A DNA stretch of 55,519 bases from Comamonadaceae bacterium (lineage in GTDB: Bacteria > Pseudomonadota > Gammaproteobacteria > Burkholderiales > Burkholderiaceae_C), in NCBI GenBank assembly GCA_015999985.1, contig JAECRA010000026.1, forward strand, positions 1 to 55,519, in the 5' to 3' direction. Below are positions 1 through 7,014 of the stretch, one piece after another (the stretch's first letter is position 1; every line of letters starts with the position of its first letter). Made by a program: the position numbers and the translations under genes. The notes under the pieces were generated by a model. The model was not told the DNA's origin and searched no databases. It saw only the letters and a list, made by a program, of their open reading frames with translations.

Positions 1-66
1 GCTCGGCATCTTGGTTTCATCTGGCGCTGTGATGCCGAGCAGGAGCTCGGCGGTCCCAGGGGGGTA
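1..66. repeat. Dispersed hairpin repeat, copy A (cut by window edge)
   Basis: Bases 34-51 form the hairpin GCCGAGC-AGGA-GCTCGGC, followed by GGTCCCAGG. Bases 1-10 (GCTCGGCATC) are the end of an inverted copy, so the window opens inside a two-armed inverted element. The same arrangement occurs at 3156-3233 and 3321-3396, and a variant lies at 31271-31352. It lies just downstream of the cupin gene and could act on transcript ends, but no T-run is present. Confidence 0.75.
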
Positions 67-110
67 CCGCGTCAGGGGCAGCGGGACTGGCTATATGCCA
101 GAGAAGATGT

Positions 111-455
111 CTACAAGAGAACGTAGACTTTTCTGACGGTTTCTTGAATGTCCCAGATGCCCGTGGTGTTCGGGGAAAAGAACAGGGTGTCACCTGCGGC
201 GATGGTGATCATAGGACCGTCATCTGGTGTGAAGGTGCAGCGGCCCGCGAGAAAGTGCATGAATTCTCCTGCGACTACTTGCCTCTGGAAACGGCCTGGC
301 GAGCATTCCCATATGCCGGTGGAGGTGCTTTCTTTGCCTGGGATCTTGAAGTCTTCGCCAGTGAGTTGGCAAGCGGGTTCGCTCAGAGGGACGCCGACCG
401 GCCCTATGCTTTTGAGTATTCTGGTGACCGTATTGGAAACGTGCTGGATGCTCAT
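111..455 (-). CDS. Small single-domain cupin protein
   Basis: 114-residue protein with the features of a small Cupin_3/EutQ-like (RmlC-type) beta barrel. The segment GEFMHFLAGRCTFTPDDG followed by AAGDTLFFSPNTTGIWDI is the usual glycine-turn and C-terminal cupin motif region. The histidine-rich metal-binding motif of enzymatic cupins is weak (only one His), so a binding or isomerase-like role is as likely as oxygenase activity. Its ATG overlaps the stop of the upstream esterase by 4 bases (ATGA), so the two are probably translationally coupled. It is the last gene of a Bug-esterase-cupin operon. Substrate unknown. Confidence 0.8.
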   Translation of the reverse strand: MSIQHVSNTVTRILKSIGPVGVPLSEPACQLTGEDFKIPGKESTSTGIWECSPGRFQRQVVAGEFMHFLAGRCTFTPDDGPMITIAAGDTLFFSPNTTGIWDIQETVRKVYVLL

Positions 456-1420
456 GGTGTCGAGGGTTTGGAAGGGGCTGTGGAGCCCAAGGCGTTGCGA
501 ATGGCGGCGGACAAGGCGTCGAAAGTTGCTCGAGCACCTGGGCTTACAAAGCGTGCTCGAAGAAACCCGTGGATAGACTGGGGCACCACCTGGAATTCGG
601 TGGGAATACCTGCCTCACGCAGCAGGCGTGCATATTCAACTGATTCGTCGTGCAAAGGGTCGTATTCGCCCACGGCAATGAAAGCAGGAGGCAGGCCGTC
701 AAAGCGAGTGGCGCGAATAGGCGCGGCGATGGGGTCCCTGGTGTGCCTTTGTCCTGGAAGATAGGCATCCCAGAAATAATCCATCATGTCGGCGCGCAGC
801 ATCGGGTCCAATCCCCGCTGGTGCGAAGGTCGGTTCTTGATGGGGTCGATGCCGGGGTACAGCAAGGCCTGAAATAGCAGGGGCGGTCCTCTGTGGTCTC
901 GCGTTTGCATGGTCAACGCGGCTGCCAGGCAGCCACCGGCACTGTCTCCCACCACCGCGATACGGGACACATCTGCGTCCAGCCAGTCGCCATTACGGTG
1001 CACCCACTGGAGCACACCAAAGCAATCGTCCGGTGCGGCGGGGTAGGGGTTCTCAGGCGCGCGGCGGTAATGAACGCTGATGACAATGGCGCCGGTCTCC
1101 TCTGCCAGACCCCAGGTGATGGTGTCGTGCGTGTCATAGCTGCTGGCCACAAAGCCACCACCGTGTATGTAGATCACGACTGGCGCTGGTCCGGTCACGT
1201 CCTTGCGGCGGTAGATGCGGATGGGCACCTCACGGCCTGGCAGGTTGACCCACCAGTTCACGATGTCGATGCTCTCTGGTGCCGGGCGCCGCCAAACAGA
1301 ATGCGTGCGGTCGGTGTTGCGCCGTCGCTCTTCGATATTGCGGGGAACAGGGTGAATGGCCACCGTTTCCCGAATTTTGTCGATGTAGGCCTGGATTCCT
1401 GGTTCGAATTCAACGCTCAT
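452..1420 (-). CDS. Alpha/beta hydrolase of the hormone-sensitive-lipase (HSL) type
   Basis: About 322-residue serine hydrolase. The oxyanion-hole motif HGGG lies near residue 86 and the nucleophile elbow GDSAGG has its Ser near 160. The acid is in GEYDPLHD (Asp about 254) and the base in SIHGF (His about 284). This is the complete triad of family IV (HSL) esterases, which cleave short acyl esters or similar carboxylic esters in the cytoplasm. I chose the ATG at 1420, because the possible TTG at 1429 overlaps the upstream stop and has no ribosome site. It sits 5 bases after the Bug gene and overlaps the cupin by 4. The operon suggests uptake and hydrolysis of one ester-containing compound. 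Confidence 0.9.
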   Translation of the reverse strand: MSVEFEPGIQAYIDKIRETVAIHPVPRNIEERRRNTDRTHSVWRRPAPESIDIVNWWVNLPGREVPIRIYRRKDVTGPAPVVIYIHGGGFVASSYDTHDTITWGLAEETGAIVISVHYRRAPENPYPAAPDDCFGVLQWVHRNGDWLDADVSRIAVVGDSAGGCLAAALTMQTRDHRGPPLLFQALLYPGIDPIKNRPSHQRGLDPMLRADMMDYFWDAYLPGQRHTRDPIAAPIRATRFDGLPPAFIAVGEYDPLHDESVEYARLLREAGIPTEFQVVPQSIHGFLRARFVSPGARATFDALSAAIRNALGSTAPSKPSTP

Positions 1421-1425
1421 GGTGC

Positions 1426-2412
1426 TCAATCCAACTTGATGTTCAAGGGTTCAATGACTCTGCGGAGCATCTCCGTATCTTTGGCGACGTAATCTGTCAT
1501 TTGCTGCGGTGTCAGGGTGCCCACCGGGGTCTCACCGCCCGCCAGAAGGCGATCTCTGATGGGCTGGCTGGTAAAGAACGCATTCAACTCTTTGTTCATG
1601 AGGTTGATCACTGAAGCTGGTGTTCCCGTTGGTGCCATCAAGCCGTACCAGACGCCGGTCACAATGCCGCCAAAACCTGCTTCAGCGAGCGTGGGCACAT
1701 CCGGCAAGGCGGGCGTGCGCACGTCGTTTGAGACGCCCAGGGGGCGAACCTTTTTCTGTTGCAACAGAGGCTTGGCGGTGGCGATGGCGGAGAAGGCGAA
1801 ATCAACCTCTTGCGTGGCGACCGCCATGGACGCTGGGGCTGCGCCTTTGTAATGCACTGGCGTAGCACGGATACCCGCCAGAGATGAGAACAACTCGCCT
1901 GTTATGTGCGTTGCGCCGCCGGCACCCGTGGTGGAGTAGTTGAGCTTGCCGGGGTTCTTCTTGGCAAAGTCCACCAGTTGCTCTGCGGATTGCAGCGGGG
2001 AAGATACGGGCACGATCAATACTGAAGTCGAACGGAACGCCAATCCGACGGCAGTGAGGTCTTCCATCTTGTAGGGCAGCTGTGCCCGGAAGAACTTGTT
2101 CGTATATACGTTGCTGACACAGAAGCAAAGCGTGTAGCCATCAGCGGGGGCCTTGGCGACGAATTGCGTGCCAATGATGGTTGCAGCACCCGGCTTGTTA
2201 TCCACGATAACGGCCTGCCCCAATTTGGTTTGCAGATGGGCGGCGAACAGGCGGGCGTAAATGTCAGTCAGGCCTCCCGGCTCAAAACCTACGACGATAC
2301 GTACCGCCTTGTTGGGATAGGAGTCCTGCGCGTGCGACGGCATGGCCGCCAGGCTCAGGAATGTGGCTGCGAGCAGGGCGCGCAGTAAGCCCCTCTGATG
2401 ACTGAATGGCAT
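1426..2412 (-). CDS. Bug-family periplasmic substrate-binding protein (TctC-like)
   Basis: 328 residues. A Sec signal peptide (basic start, hydrophobic core, cleavage near AMPSHAQ at about residue 29) precedes a Bug/TctC fold: YPNKAVRIVVGFEPGG with the family GG-TDI turn, then VDNKPGAATIIGTQFVAKAPADGYTL and AGGATHITGELF. Bug proteins capture carboxylates, amides or aromatic acids in the periplasm, some for the tripartite tricarboxylate transporter. No TctA or TctB gene is nearby, which is common because this family is heavily expanded in Burkholderiales. First gene of the operon with the esterase and cupin. A candidate extended -10 and a dyad lie 24-46 bases upstream of its start. Confidence 0.92.
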   Translation of the reverse strand: MPFSHQRGLLRALLAATFLSLAAMPSHAQDSYPNKAVRIVVGFEPGGLTDIYARLFAAHLQTKLGQAVIVDNKPGAATIIGTQFVAKAPADGYTLCFCVSNVYTNKFFRAQLPYKMEDLTAVGLAFRSTSVLIVPVSSPLQSAEQLVDFAKKNPGKLNYSTTGAGGATHITGELFSSLAGIRATPVHYKGAAPASMAVATQEVDFAFSAIATAKPLLQQKKVRPLGVSNDVRTPALPDVPTLAEAGFGGIVTGVWYGLMAPTGTPASVINLMNKELNAFFTSQPIRDRLLAGGETPVGTLTPQQMTDYVAKDTEMLRRVIEPLNIKLD

Positions 2413-2435
2413 GGCATTTCTTTGTGTATGCAGGT

Positions 2436-2458
2436 GAAATTCAGTCTAGCAGAATTTC
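2436..2458. promoter_or_regulatory. Dyad bracketing an extended -10 in the divergent region
   Basis: GAAATTC (2436-2442) and GAATTTC (2452-2458) are a perfect 7-base inverted repeat separated by 9 bases. On the minus strand the spacer reads TGCTAGACT, an extended -10 (TGn plus TAGACT, 4/6 to consensus), which would start the operon transcript about 24 bases before the Bug ATG. A further TTTCATG follows at 2486-2492. This is a plausible operator for the divergently encoded HTH/cupin regulator. Operator function is inference. Confidence 0.5.
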
Positions 2459-2506
2459 ATGAAGACGATGTGGATATTTCATGTGGGTGAAAGCGATAAT
2501 GGCGAT

Positions 2507-3070
2507 ATGGCTATCAACCAAAATTTGGAAATCACTCTGGGTCCTCGCTTGAGGGCGCTTCGTCAACAACGAAAGATTTCGTTGATGGATCTCGCCAAGG
2601 CCAGTGGGAAATCTGTGGGCTATGTCAGCCAAGTGGAGCGAGGCATCTCATCGCCTACTCTGAAAGAGTTGAGTCTGTTTTCTGAAGTTCTGGGTGTGGA
2701 CATGGTGTCATTGCTGACAGACGCCCCCTCGCCAGACCCTCAACCCCCCGTGCGCCGGGATGCGGATCGCAGCTTCATTCCTTTTCGTGGGGAGCGAACG
2801 CGAAAACGTGTTCTCACACCTCGAAATGAGGGTGGTTTGAAGATGTACGTCATGCAGATCGAACCGGGTGGTTCGTCGGGCGACGCTCTATATACCCACG
2901 AAGGTGAAGAAGCTGGCTATGTTTTGACAGGGGAGATTATGTTGAATATCGCAGAGACGCAATACCAACTTGGTGTGGGAGACAGCTTTCGGTTTTCCAG
3001 TACCACGCCGCATGCGTTCAGAAATGTCGGAACGACCCTGGCTGAGGTTGTTTGGGTGAATGTGGGGTGA
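2507..3070 (+). CDS. XRE-type regulator with C-terminal cupin sensor domain
   Basis: About 187 residues. The N-terminal helix-turn-helix of the HTH_3 type runs from LGPRLRALRQQRKISLMDLA through SVGYVSQVERGISSPTLKEL. The C-terminal half is a Cupin_2 fold (THEGEEAGYVLTGEIMLNI, then GVGDSFRFSSTTPHAFRNVG). Proteins of this build (SutR/PuuR-like) sense a small molecule in the cupin and control a neighbouring catabolic operon. It is divergent from the Bug-esterase-cupin operon and probably controls it through the dyad at 2436-2458. An ATG at 2459 would add 16 residues, but those precede the HTH and the codon abuts the dyad, so I prefer 2507. Neither start has a strong ribosome site. Confidence 0.88.
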   Translation: MAINQNLEITLGPRLRALRQQRKISLMDLAKASGKSVGYVSQVERGISSPTLKELSLFSEVLGVDMVSLLTDAPSPDPQPPVRRDADRSFIPFRGERTRKRVLTPRNEGGLKMYVMQIEPGGSSGDALYTHEGEEAGYVLTGEIMLNIAETQYQLGVGDSFRFSSTTPHAFRNVGTTLAEVVWVNVG

Positions 3071-3155
3071 CGTTCTGTGCGGGCACCGGGGGGCGAATTC
3101 ACATAGCTTCTTAGCTTGGGTCGGCGGGTGCTCTCGACGCTCTCTGCTGTTAAAG

Positions 3156-3233
3156 CTGGGACCGCCCCGCGTCTGCCCGGCATTTAGCTCTCTTCCAACG
3201 CCGCTGTGCCGAGCAGGAGCTCGGCGGTCCCAG
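3156..3233. repeat. Dispersed hairpin repeat, copy B
   Basis: Two inverted arms, CTGGGACCGCCCC (from 3156) and its partner ending GGTCCCAG at 3233, flank the linker CTCTCTTCCAACGCCGCTG. The right arm carries the small hairpin GCCGAGC-AGGA-GCTCGGC (3208-3225). The left arm has diverged from perfect pairing. REP/MITE-like structure, with no transposase nearby. Confidence 0.75.
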
Positions 3234-3320
3234 GGGAATACCGGTGCAGGGAAGTGCTTGGTGGTTCTGCGATGACCTTGGGGACCGTGCGGCCCGGTCA
3301 ACTCTCTTAGGCTGTTGATG

Positions 3321-3396
3321 CTGGGACCGCCGAGCTCCTGCTCGGCATCTTTCTCTCTTCCAACGCCGCTATGCCGGGCAGGAGCTCGGCATCCCG
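3321..3396. repeat. Dispersed hairpin repeat, copy C
   Basis: Left arm 3321-3349 and right arm 3371-3396 are inverted relatives around the linker TTTCTCTCTTCCAACGCCGC, nearly the same linker as copy B. The right-arm hairpin reads GCCGGGC-AGGA-GCTCGGC (3373-3390), with one G:T wobble relative to copy B. Confidence 0.75.
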
Positions 3397-3493
3397 AGGA
3401 ATCTACCTGCGCACGGATCCAGCAATCGGAACCTGAATCGCGACACACACAAGGGGAAACCCTTGTATGAACAATGACATTGCAAACACTGCT

Positions 3494-3522
3494 TTGACAA
3501 TATTTGCATAGGCAAATAAATT
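3494..3522 (+). promoter_or_regulatory. Sigma70 promoter of the efflux operon
   Basis: A perfect -35 TTGACA (3494-3499), a 17-base spacer and a -10 TAAATT (3517-3522, 4/6) predict a transcript start near 3529. That is about 20 bases before the MarR-family ATG. The spacing and the perfect -35 make this the clearest promoter in the window. Confidence 0.8.
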
Positions 3523-3536
3523 AGAGGCAACTAATT
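3502..3536. promoter_or_regulatory. Twin operator dyads in the MarR-efflux promoter
   Basis: Two perfect dyads lie back to back. ATTTGC-ATAG-GCAAAT (3502-3517) fills the -35/-10 spacer, and AATTAG-AGGCAA-CTAATT (3519-3536) covers the -10 and predicted start. Their centres are 18 bases apart. MarR dimers bind AT-rich palindromes of about this size, so autorepression of the operon by the first gene product is expected. Binding is inferred. Confidence 0.7.
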
Positions 3537-3548
3537 CAAGGTTTGCCG

Positions 3549-4145
3549 ATGATTTCCCGATCAACTCCGCCCGCGGACTCGCCGTCCGACGGGCTTTCTG
3601 TCGTCCACTCGCCACCGCAGGATCACGCTCGCCGTGGTACCAAATCAGTGGAGACGGCGGGCCAACCCAACTTTTTCTCGGCTGAGACTTATGACCCTCA
3701 GGAAAGCCTGCTTTACAAGCTTCGCCGCGCCATGATCGGCATCAACCAGGCGGTCAATGAACAGACCGACTTGGGAGGAACTAGCCTTCCTCAATGGGTG
3801 CCCCTCCATAAAGTGCATTTGGGTCATGCCAACACCGTGGCCGATCTGGCACGCAAGTGCGCTCAGGACACTGGGGCCATGACGCGACTGCTCGACCGGC
3901 TGGAGACCAAGGGGTTGTGCCGCCGTGTGCGTTCTGAAAGCGACAGGCGCGTGGTGAATATTGAGCTCACCCCAGAGGGCGTGACCGCAGCTGAACAGGT
4001 GCCCGTGGTGCTGAGCCGTGTCTATAACGCCGCACTGCAGGGGTTTAGTGAAGACGAATGGCAAACGTTTCAACACTTGCTTGGACGCTTGATTGAAAAC
4101 GCTGAAGGATTGAGCGGCAAAGCCGCCGAGGAGCGGGGTGAATGA
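3549..4145 (+). CDS. MarR-family transcriptional regulator (EmrR/MprA-like)
   Basis: 198 residues from the ATG at 3549, preceded by AAGG seven bases upstream; the in-frame TTG at 3543 is too close to that site. A 50-residue polar N-terminal tail is followed by a MarR winged helix (about residues 94-145): NTVADLARKCAQDTGAMTRL is the recognition region and SESDRRVVNIELTPEG the wing, with the family D-R-R signature. MarR proteins of efflux operons release DNA when phenolic or aromatic ligands bind. Its stop overlaps the next gene by 4 bases, so it is the first gene of a four-gene drug efflux operon that it probably represses through the twin dyads upstream. Confidence 0.92.
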   Translation: MISRSTPPADSPSDGLSVVHSPPQDHARRGTKSVETAGQPNFFSAETYDPQESLLYKLRRAMIGINQAVNEQTDLGGTSLPQWVPLHKVHLGHANTVADLARKCAQDTGAMTRLLDRLETKGLCRRVRSESDRRVVNIELTPEGVTAAEQVPVVLSRVYNAALQGFSEDEWQTFQHLLGRLIENAEGLSGKAAEERGE

Positions 4146-5584
4146 AAACGACGCTGACCGTATTAACCGCTGCCATCTTGCTGTTGGCAGGCTGTGCGGA
4201 CATGAGGAACATGGGCCCGGCGGCGCAACTGCGTGAGGCCAGCGAATTGGGTCTGACTGCCTCCAAGGATACTCAAGCCCTGAGTCCTGCAGCAGATTGG
4301 TGGACTAACTTCGGCGACCCACAGCTGGACAGGTTTGTCGCAGATGCCGTTGTAGGTAACCCCAATCTCCGGGTGGCCGCTGCGCGGGTCAGCAAGGCGC
4401 AGGCAGGCGTGGCTTTTGCGCGCTCGACCGATTGGCCTCAGGTCAACGGCGAACTGTCGTTGAATCGGCAGAAGTTCTCTTCCAACTACATCTACCCGGC
4501 ACCCTTGGGCGGATCGGTTCAGAACATTGGCAACCTCCAGGCTTCAATGGGGTGGGAGCTTGATTTCTTTGGAAAGCACAGTGGCGAGTTGACTTCTGCG
4601 CTGGGTCAAGTGAGGGCCGCCGAAGCTGAGCGAGATGCTGCCCGCGTGCTGCTGACCTCCAACGTCGTGCGTGCCTACCTGCAATGGGCGCGCCTGCTTG
4701 GGCAGAAAGAGGTTGCAGAACGCACATTGACTCAGCGACAGCAGATGCTGGGCCTGGTACAAGATCGCGTCAAGGCAGGCCTGGACAACCAGCTTGAAGT
4801 CCGCCAGAGCGAGACGGGCCGAGCCGACACCCGCACCAGTATTGCTGCACTGGCGCAGCAGGTTGAAGCCAGCCGAAATGCCTTGGCCGCACTCATGGGT
4901 CTGCCGCGTCTGCCTGAAGGGGTCACTCCCCCACAACTCAGCGAGTTCAAGGCCATGGCAGTTCCGGACGAGCTGTCTGCAGACTGGCTGGGGCGCCGTG
5001 CGGACATCGTGGCGGCGCGCTGGCGGGTAGAGGCGGCTCGGGGTGAAGTGCAGGTCGCACGCGCACAGTTTTATCCCAACATCAATCTGGCAGCATTTGT
5101 AGGCTTCCAAAGCATTGGTTTTGACAGCATGCTGAAGGCGGGCAGCATGCAGTGGGGTGTCGGCCCTGCGATCAGGTTGCCGATTTTTGAAGCAGGGCGG
5201 TTGCGAGCCAATCTGCAAGGCAAGAGTGCGGACGTCGATACCGCCATCGAGAGCTACAACGCCACAGTGATCGACGCCATGCGCGATGTGTCCGACCAGT
5301 CGCAAGGGGTGCGCGCAGTGGCCTTGCAACAAAGGGAGCAAGCCGGCGCTTTGCGGGCGGCAGAAGGCGCTTACGACATTGCCCAGCAGCGCTACAAGGC
5401 CGGCCTGGGCACCTATTTGCACGTGCTTTCTGCAGAGACCGCTGTGTTGACTCAGCGTCGCCAGAAAGTCGATCTGCAAGCGCAAGCCTTGCTGAGCCAG
5501 GTGGGCCTGGCCCAAGCCATGGGCGGTGGGTGGCAGCCCACCCCCGAAAACGTGGTCTTGCAAAGCCAAGCCACGACACACTGA
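4142..5584 (+). CDS. Outer-membrane efflux lipoprotein (NodT/OprM family)
   Basis: 480 residues. The signal peptide ends in the lipobox LLAGC with the lipidated Cys at residue 18. Two OEP (TolC-like) repeats follow: WWTNFGDPQLDRFVADAVVGN begins the first and YKAGLGTYLHVLSAET is the characteristic second-repeat motif. It would trimerise as the outer-membrane channel of the tripartite pump formed with the next two products. A strong ribosome site (GGAGCGGGG) lies within the end of the regulator gene, whose stop it overlaps (ATGA). Length is normal for the family. Confidence 0.93.
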   Translation: MKTTLTVLTAAILLLAGCADMRNMGPAAQLREASELGLTASKDTQALSPAADWWTNFGDPQLDRFVADAVVGNPNLRVAAARVSKAQAGVAFARSTDWPQVNGELSLNRQKFSSNYIYPAPLGGSVQNIGNLQASMGWELDFFGKHSGELTSALGQVRAAEAERDAARVLLTSNVVRAYLQWARLLGQKEVAERTLTQRQQMLGLVQDRVKAGLDNQLEVRQSETGRADTRTSIAALAQQVEASRNALAALMGLPRLPEGVTPPQLSEFKAMAVPDELSADWLGRRADIVAARWRVEAARGEVQVARAQFYPNINLAAFVGFQSIGFDSMLKAGSMQWGVGPAIRLPIFEAGRLRANLQGKSADVDTAIESYNATVIDAMRDVSDQSQGVRAVALQQREQAGALRAAEGAYDIAQQRYKAGLGTYLHVLSAETAVLTQRRQKVDLQAQALLSQVGLAQAMGGGWQPTPENVVLQSQATTH

Positions 5585-5621
5585 ATTCATTCCCAAGACA
5601 ATTTTTTCCTAGGACAACCCC

Positions 5622-6986
5622 ATGGCCGATAACAATCAAGCGCAGGACAACACCGCGCCAGCTGATTCCGCCGTTCCCTCAGCCGCTCAGAGCACTGATG
5701 CAACCCCTTCCAAAAACTCCAAACGCAAGCCGGCGTTGATCGCCGTGGCCAGCATTGTGGTGCTGGCCGGGCTGGCTTGGGGCGCTTACGACTGGATGGT
5801 GCTCAGCCACTTCGAAGAAACCGACAATGCCTACGTGCAAGGCAACGTGATTCAGATCACGCCGCAAGTGGGGGGCACTGTCACCGCAATCTTCGCTGAC
5901 GAAACCGACCGTGTTCAGTCGGGCCAAGCCCTCATCAAGCTCGATCCGCAAGACGCCAATGTGATGCTGGCTCAGGCTGAGGCCGCCCTGGGTCAAGCGG
6001 TTCGCCAGGTTCGCACCTTGTACGTGAACAACTCGTCGCTCAGTGCCCAGATCAAGCTGCGCGAATCAGAGGTGGAGCGCACCCGCTCTCAATTGGCCAC
6101 AGCCAGGGAAGATCTGGCACGTCGCCAGGGCTTGGTAGCTGGTGGTGCGGTGTCCGGGGAAGAATTGAGCCATGCCAACGCCCAGGTGACTGCGGCACAA
6201 AGTGCGCTGCAAGGCGCCAACGCTGCCGTGGCTGCAGCGCGGGAGCAACTCACCAGCAATCAGGCATTGACTGACGGAACACCGGTTGAACAGCACCCCA
6301 GCGTGTTGGCTGCTGCGGGCAAGCTGCGTGAGGCATGGATTGCTGCGCACCGCATGGCTCTGCCTGCGCCAGTCAGTGGGTACGTAGGCAAGCGCAGCGT
6401 GCAGTTGGGCCAGCGCGTGGCGCCTGGCACGCCATTGATGACCATCGTGCCACTGGATCAGTTGTGGGTGGATGCCAACTTCAAGGAAAACCAGTTGCGC
6501 AATATCCGGGTCGGTCAGCCTGTGACCCTGACCGCCGACGCTTATGGCAGCAAGGTGAAATTTGATGGCAAAGTGGCGGGCCTGGGCATCTCTACCGGTT
6601 CGGCTTCGGCGCTCTTGCCTGCACAGAATGCCACCGGCAACTGGATCAAAGTCGTTCAGCGTGTGCCTGTTCGAATTGCCCTGAACCCTGAGCAGGTCAA
6701 GGCGCATCCTCTGCGCGTAGGCCTGTCCATGGAAGCTGAAGTGGATGTGGCCGACAAAACTGGCCTGTCTCTGGCAGAGGCGACGGGTTCAAATCCATTG
6801 GCCCAGACCCAGGTGTACGCACAAGCCGATGAGGGCGCCGAGGCGCAGGTACAGAGCATCATTGCCAAGAACATGGGTCGGCCGGTGCCGCTAGCCCCCA
6901 ACAAGACCACCGCTGCAACCCCATCTGGTCAGCACAGCAGTGCAGAACATCACGTGCAGGTAAAACCGGCTCGCAAGGCGGTCTGA
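5622..6986 (+). CDS. EmrA-like periplasmic adaptor (HlyD/MFP family)
   Basis: 454 residues. A cytoplasmic Pro/Ser/Thr-rich tail is followed by one membrane segment (about 38-60: LIAVASIVVLAGLAWGAYDW). Next come the biotinyl-lipoyl half motif ETDNAYVQGNVIQITPQVGG, an alpha-helical hairpin rich in Ala/Gln/Glu (about 105-215), the second lipoyl half (LPAPVSGYVGKRSVQLGQRV) and a beta-barrel domain. These are hallmarks of EmrA-type adaptors that bridge a DHA2 pump to the outer-membrane channel. The last ~70 residues are a low-complexity tail ending HVQVKPARKAV. It lies 37 bases after the channel gene and 28 before the pump gene. Confidence 0.93.
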   Translation: MADNNQAQDNTAPADSAVPSAAQSTDATPSKNSKRKPALIAVASIVVLAGLAWGAYDWMVLSHFEETDNAYVQGNVIQITPQVGGTVTAIFADETDRVQSGQALIKLDPQDANVMLAQAEAALGQAVRQVRTLYVNNSSLSAQIKLRESEVERTRSQLATAREDLARRQGLVAGGAVSGEELSHANAQVTAAQSALQGANAAVAAAREQLTSNQALTDGTPVEQHPSVLAAAGKLREAWIAAHRMALPAPVSGYVGKRSVQLGQRVAPGTPLMTIVPLDQLWVDANFKENQLRNIRVGQPVTLTADAYGSKVKFDGKVAGLGISTGSASALLPAQNATGNWIKVVQRVPVRIALNPEQVKAHPLRVGLSMEAEVDVADKTGLSLAEATGSNPLAQTQVYAQADEGAEAQVQSIIAKNMGRPVPLAPNKTTAATPSGQHSSAEHHVQVKPARKAV

Positions 6987-7014
6987 AGAGAGCTCTTCTT
7001 CACCCGAGCAAGTC

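Larger units (their letters stand above)
3071..3493. other. Intergenic stretch filled with hairpin repeats
   Basis: About 420 bases without a credible gene. It holds two full copies of the two-armed hairpin repeat (3156-3233 and 3321-3396) separated by unremarkable sequence. The reading frames here are made of repeat sequence and have no start signals. No T-tailed terminator was found after the regulator gene. Confidence 0.7.

Noticed and set aside
1..3400. CRISPR-like array from the repeated hairpins
   Set aside because: Copies are few, irregularly spaced, inverted in pairs, and lack equal-length spacers or cas genes.
4544..5596. 350-codon minus-strand frame
   Set aside because: Antisense to the outer-membrane efflux lipoprotein, with a low-complexity translation.
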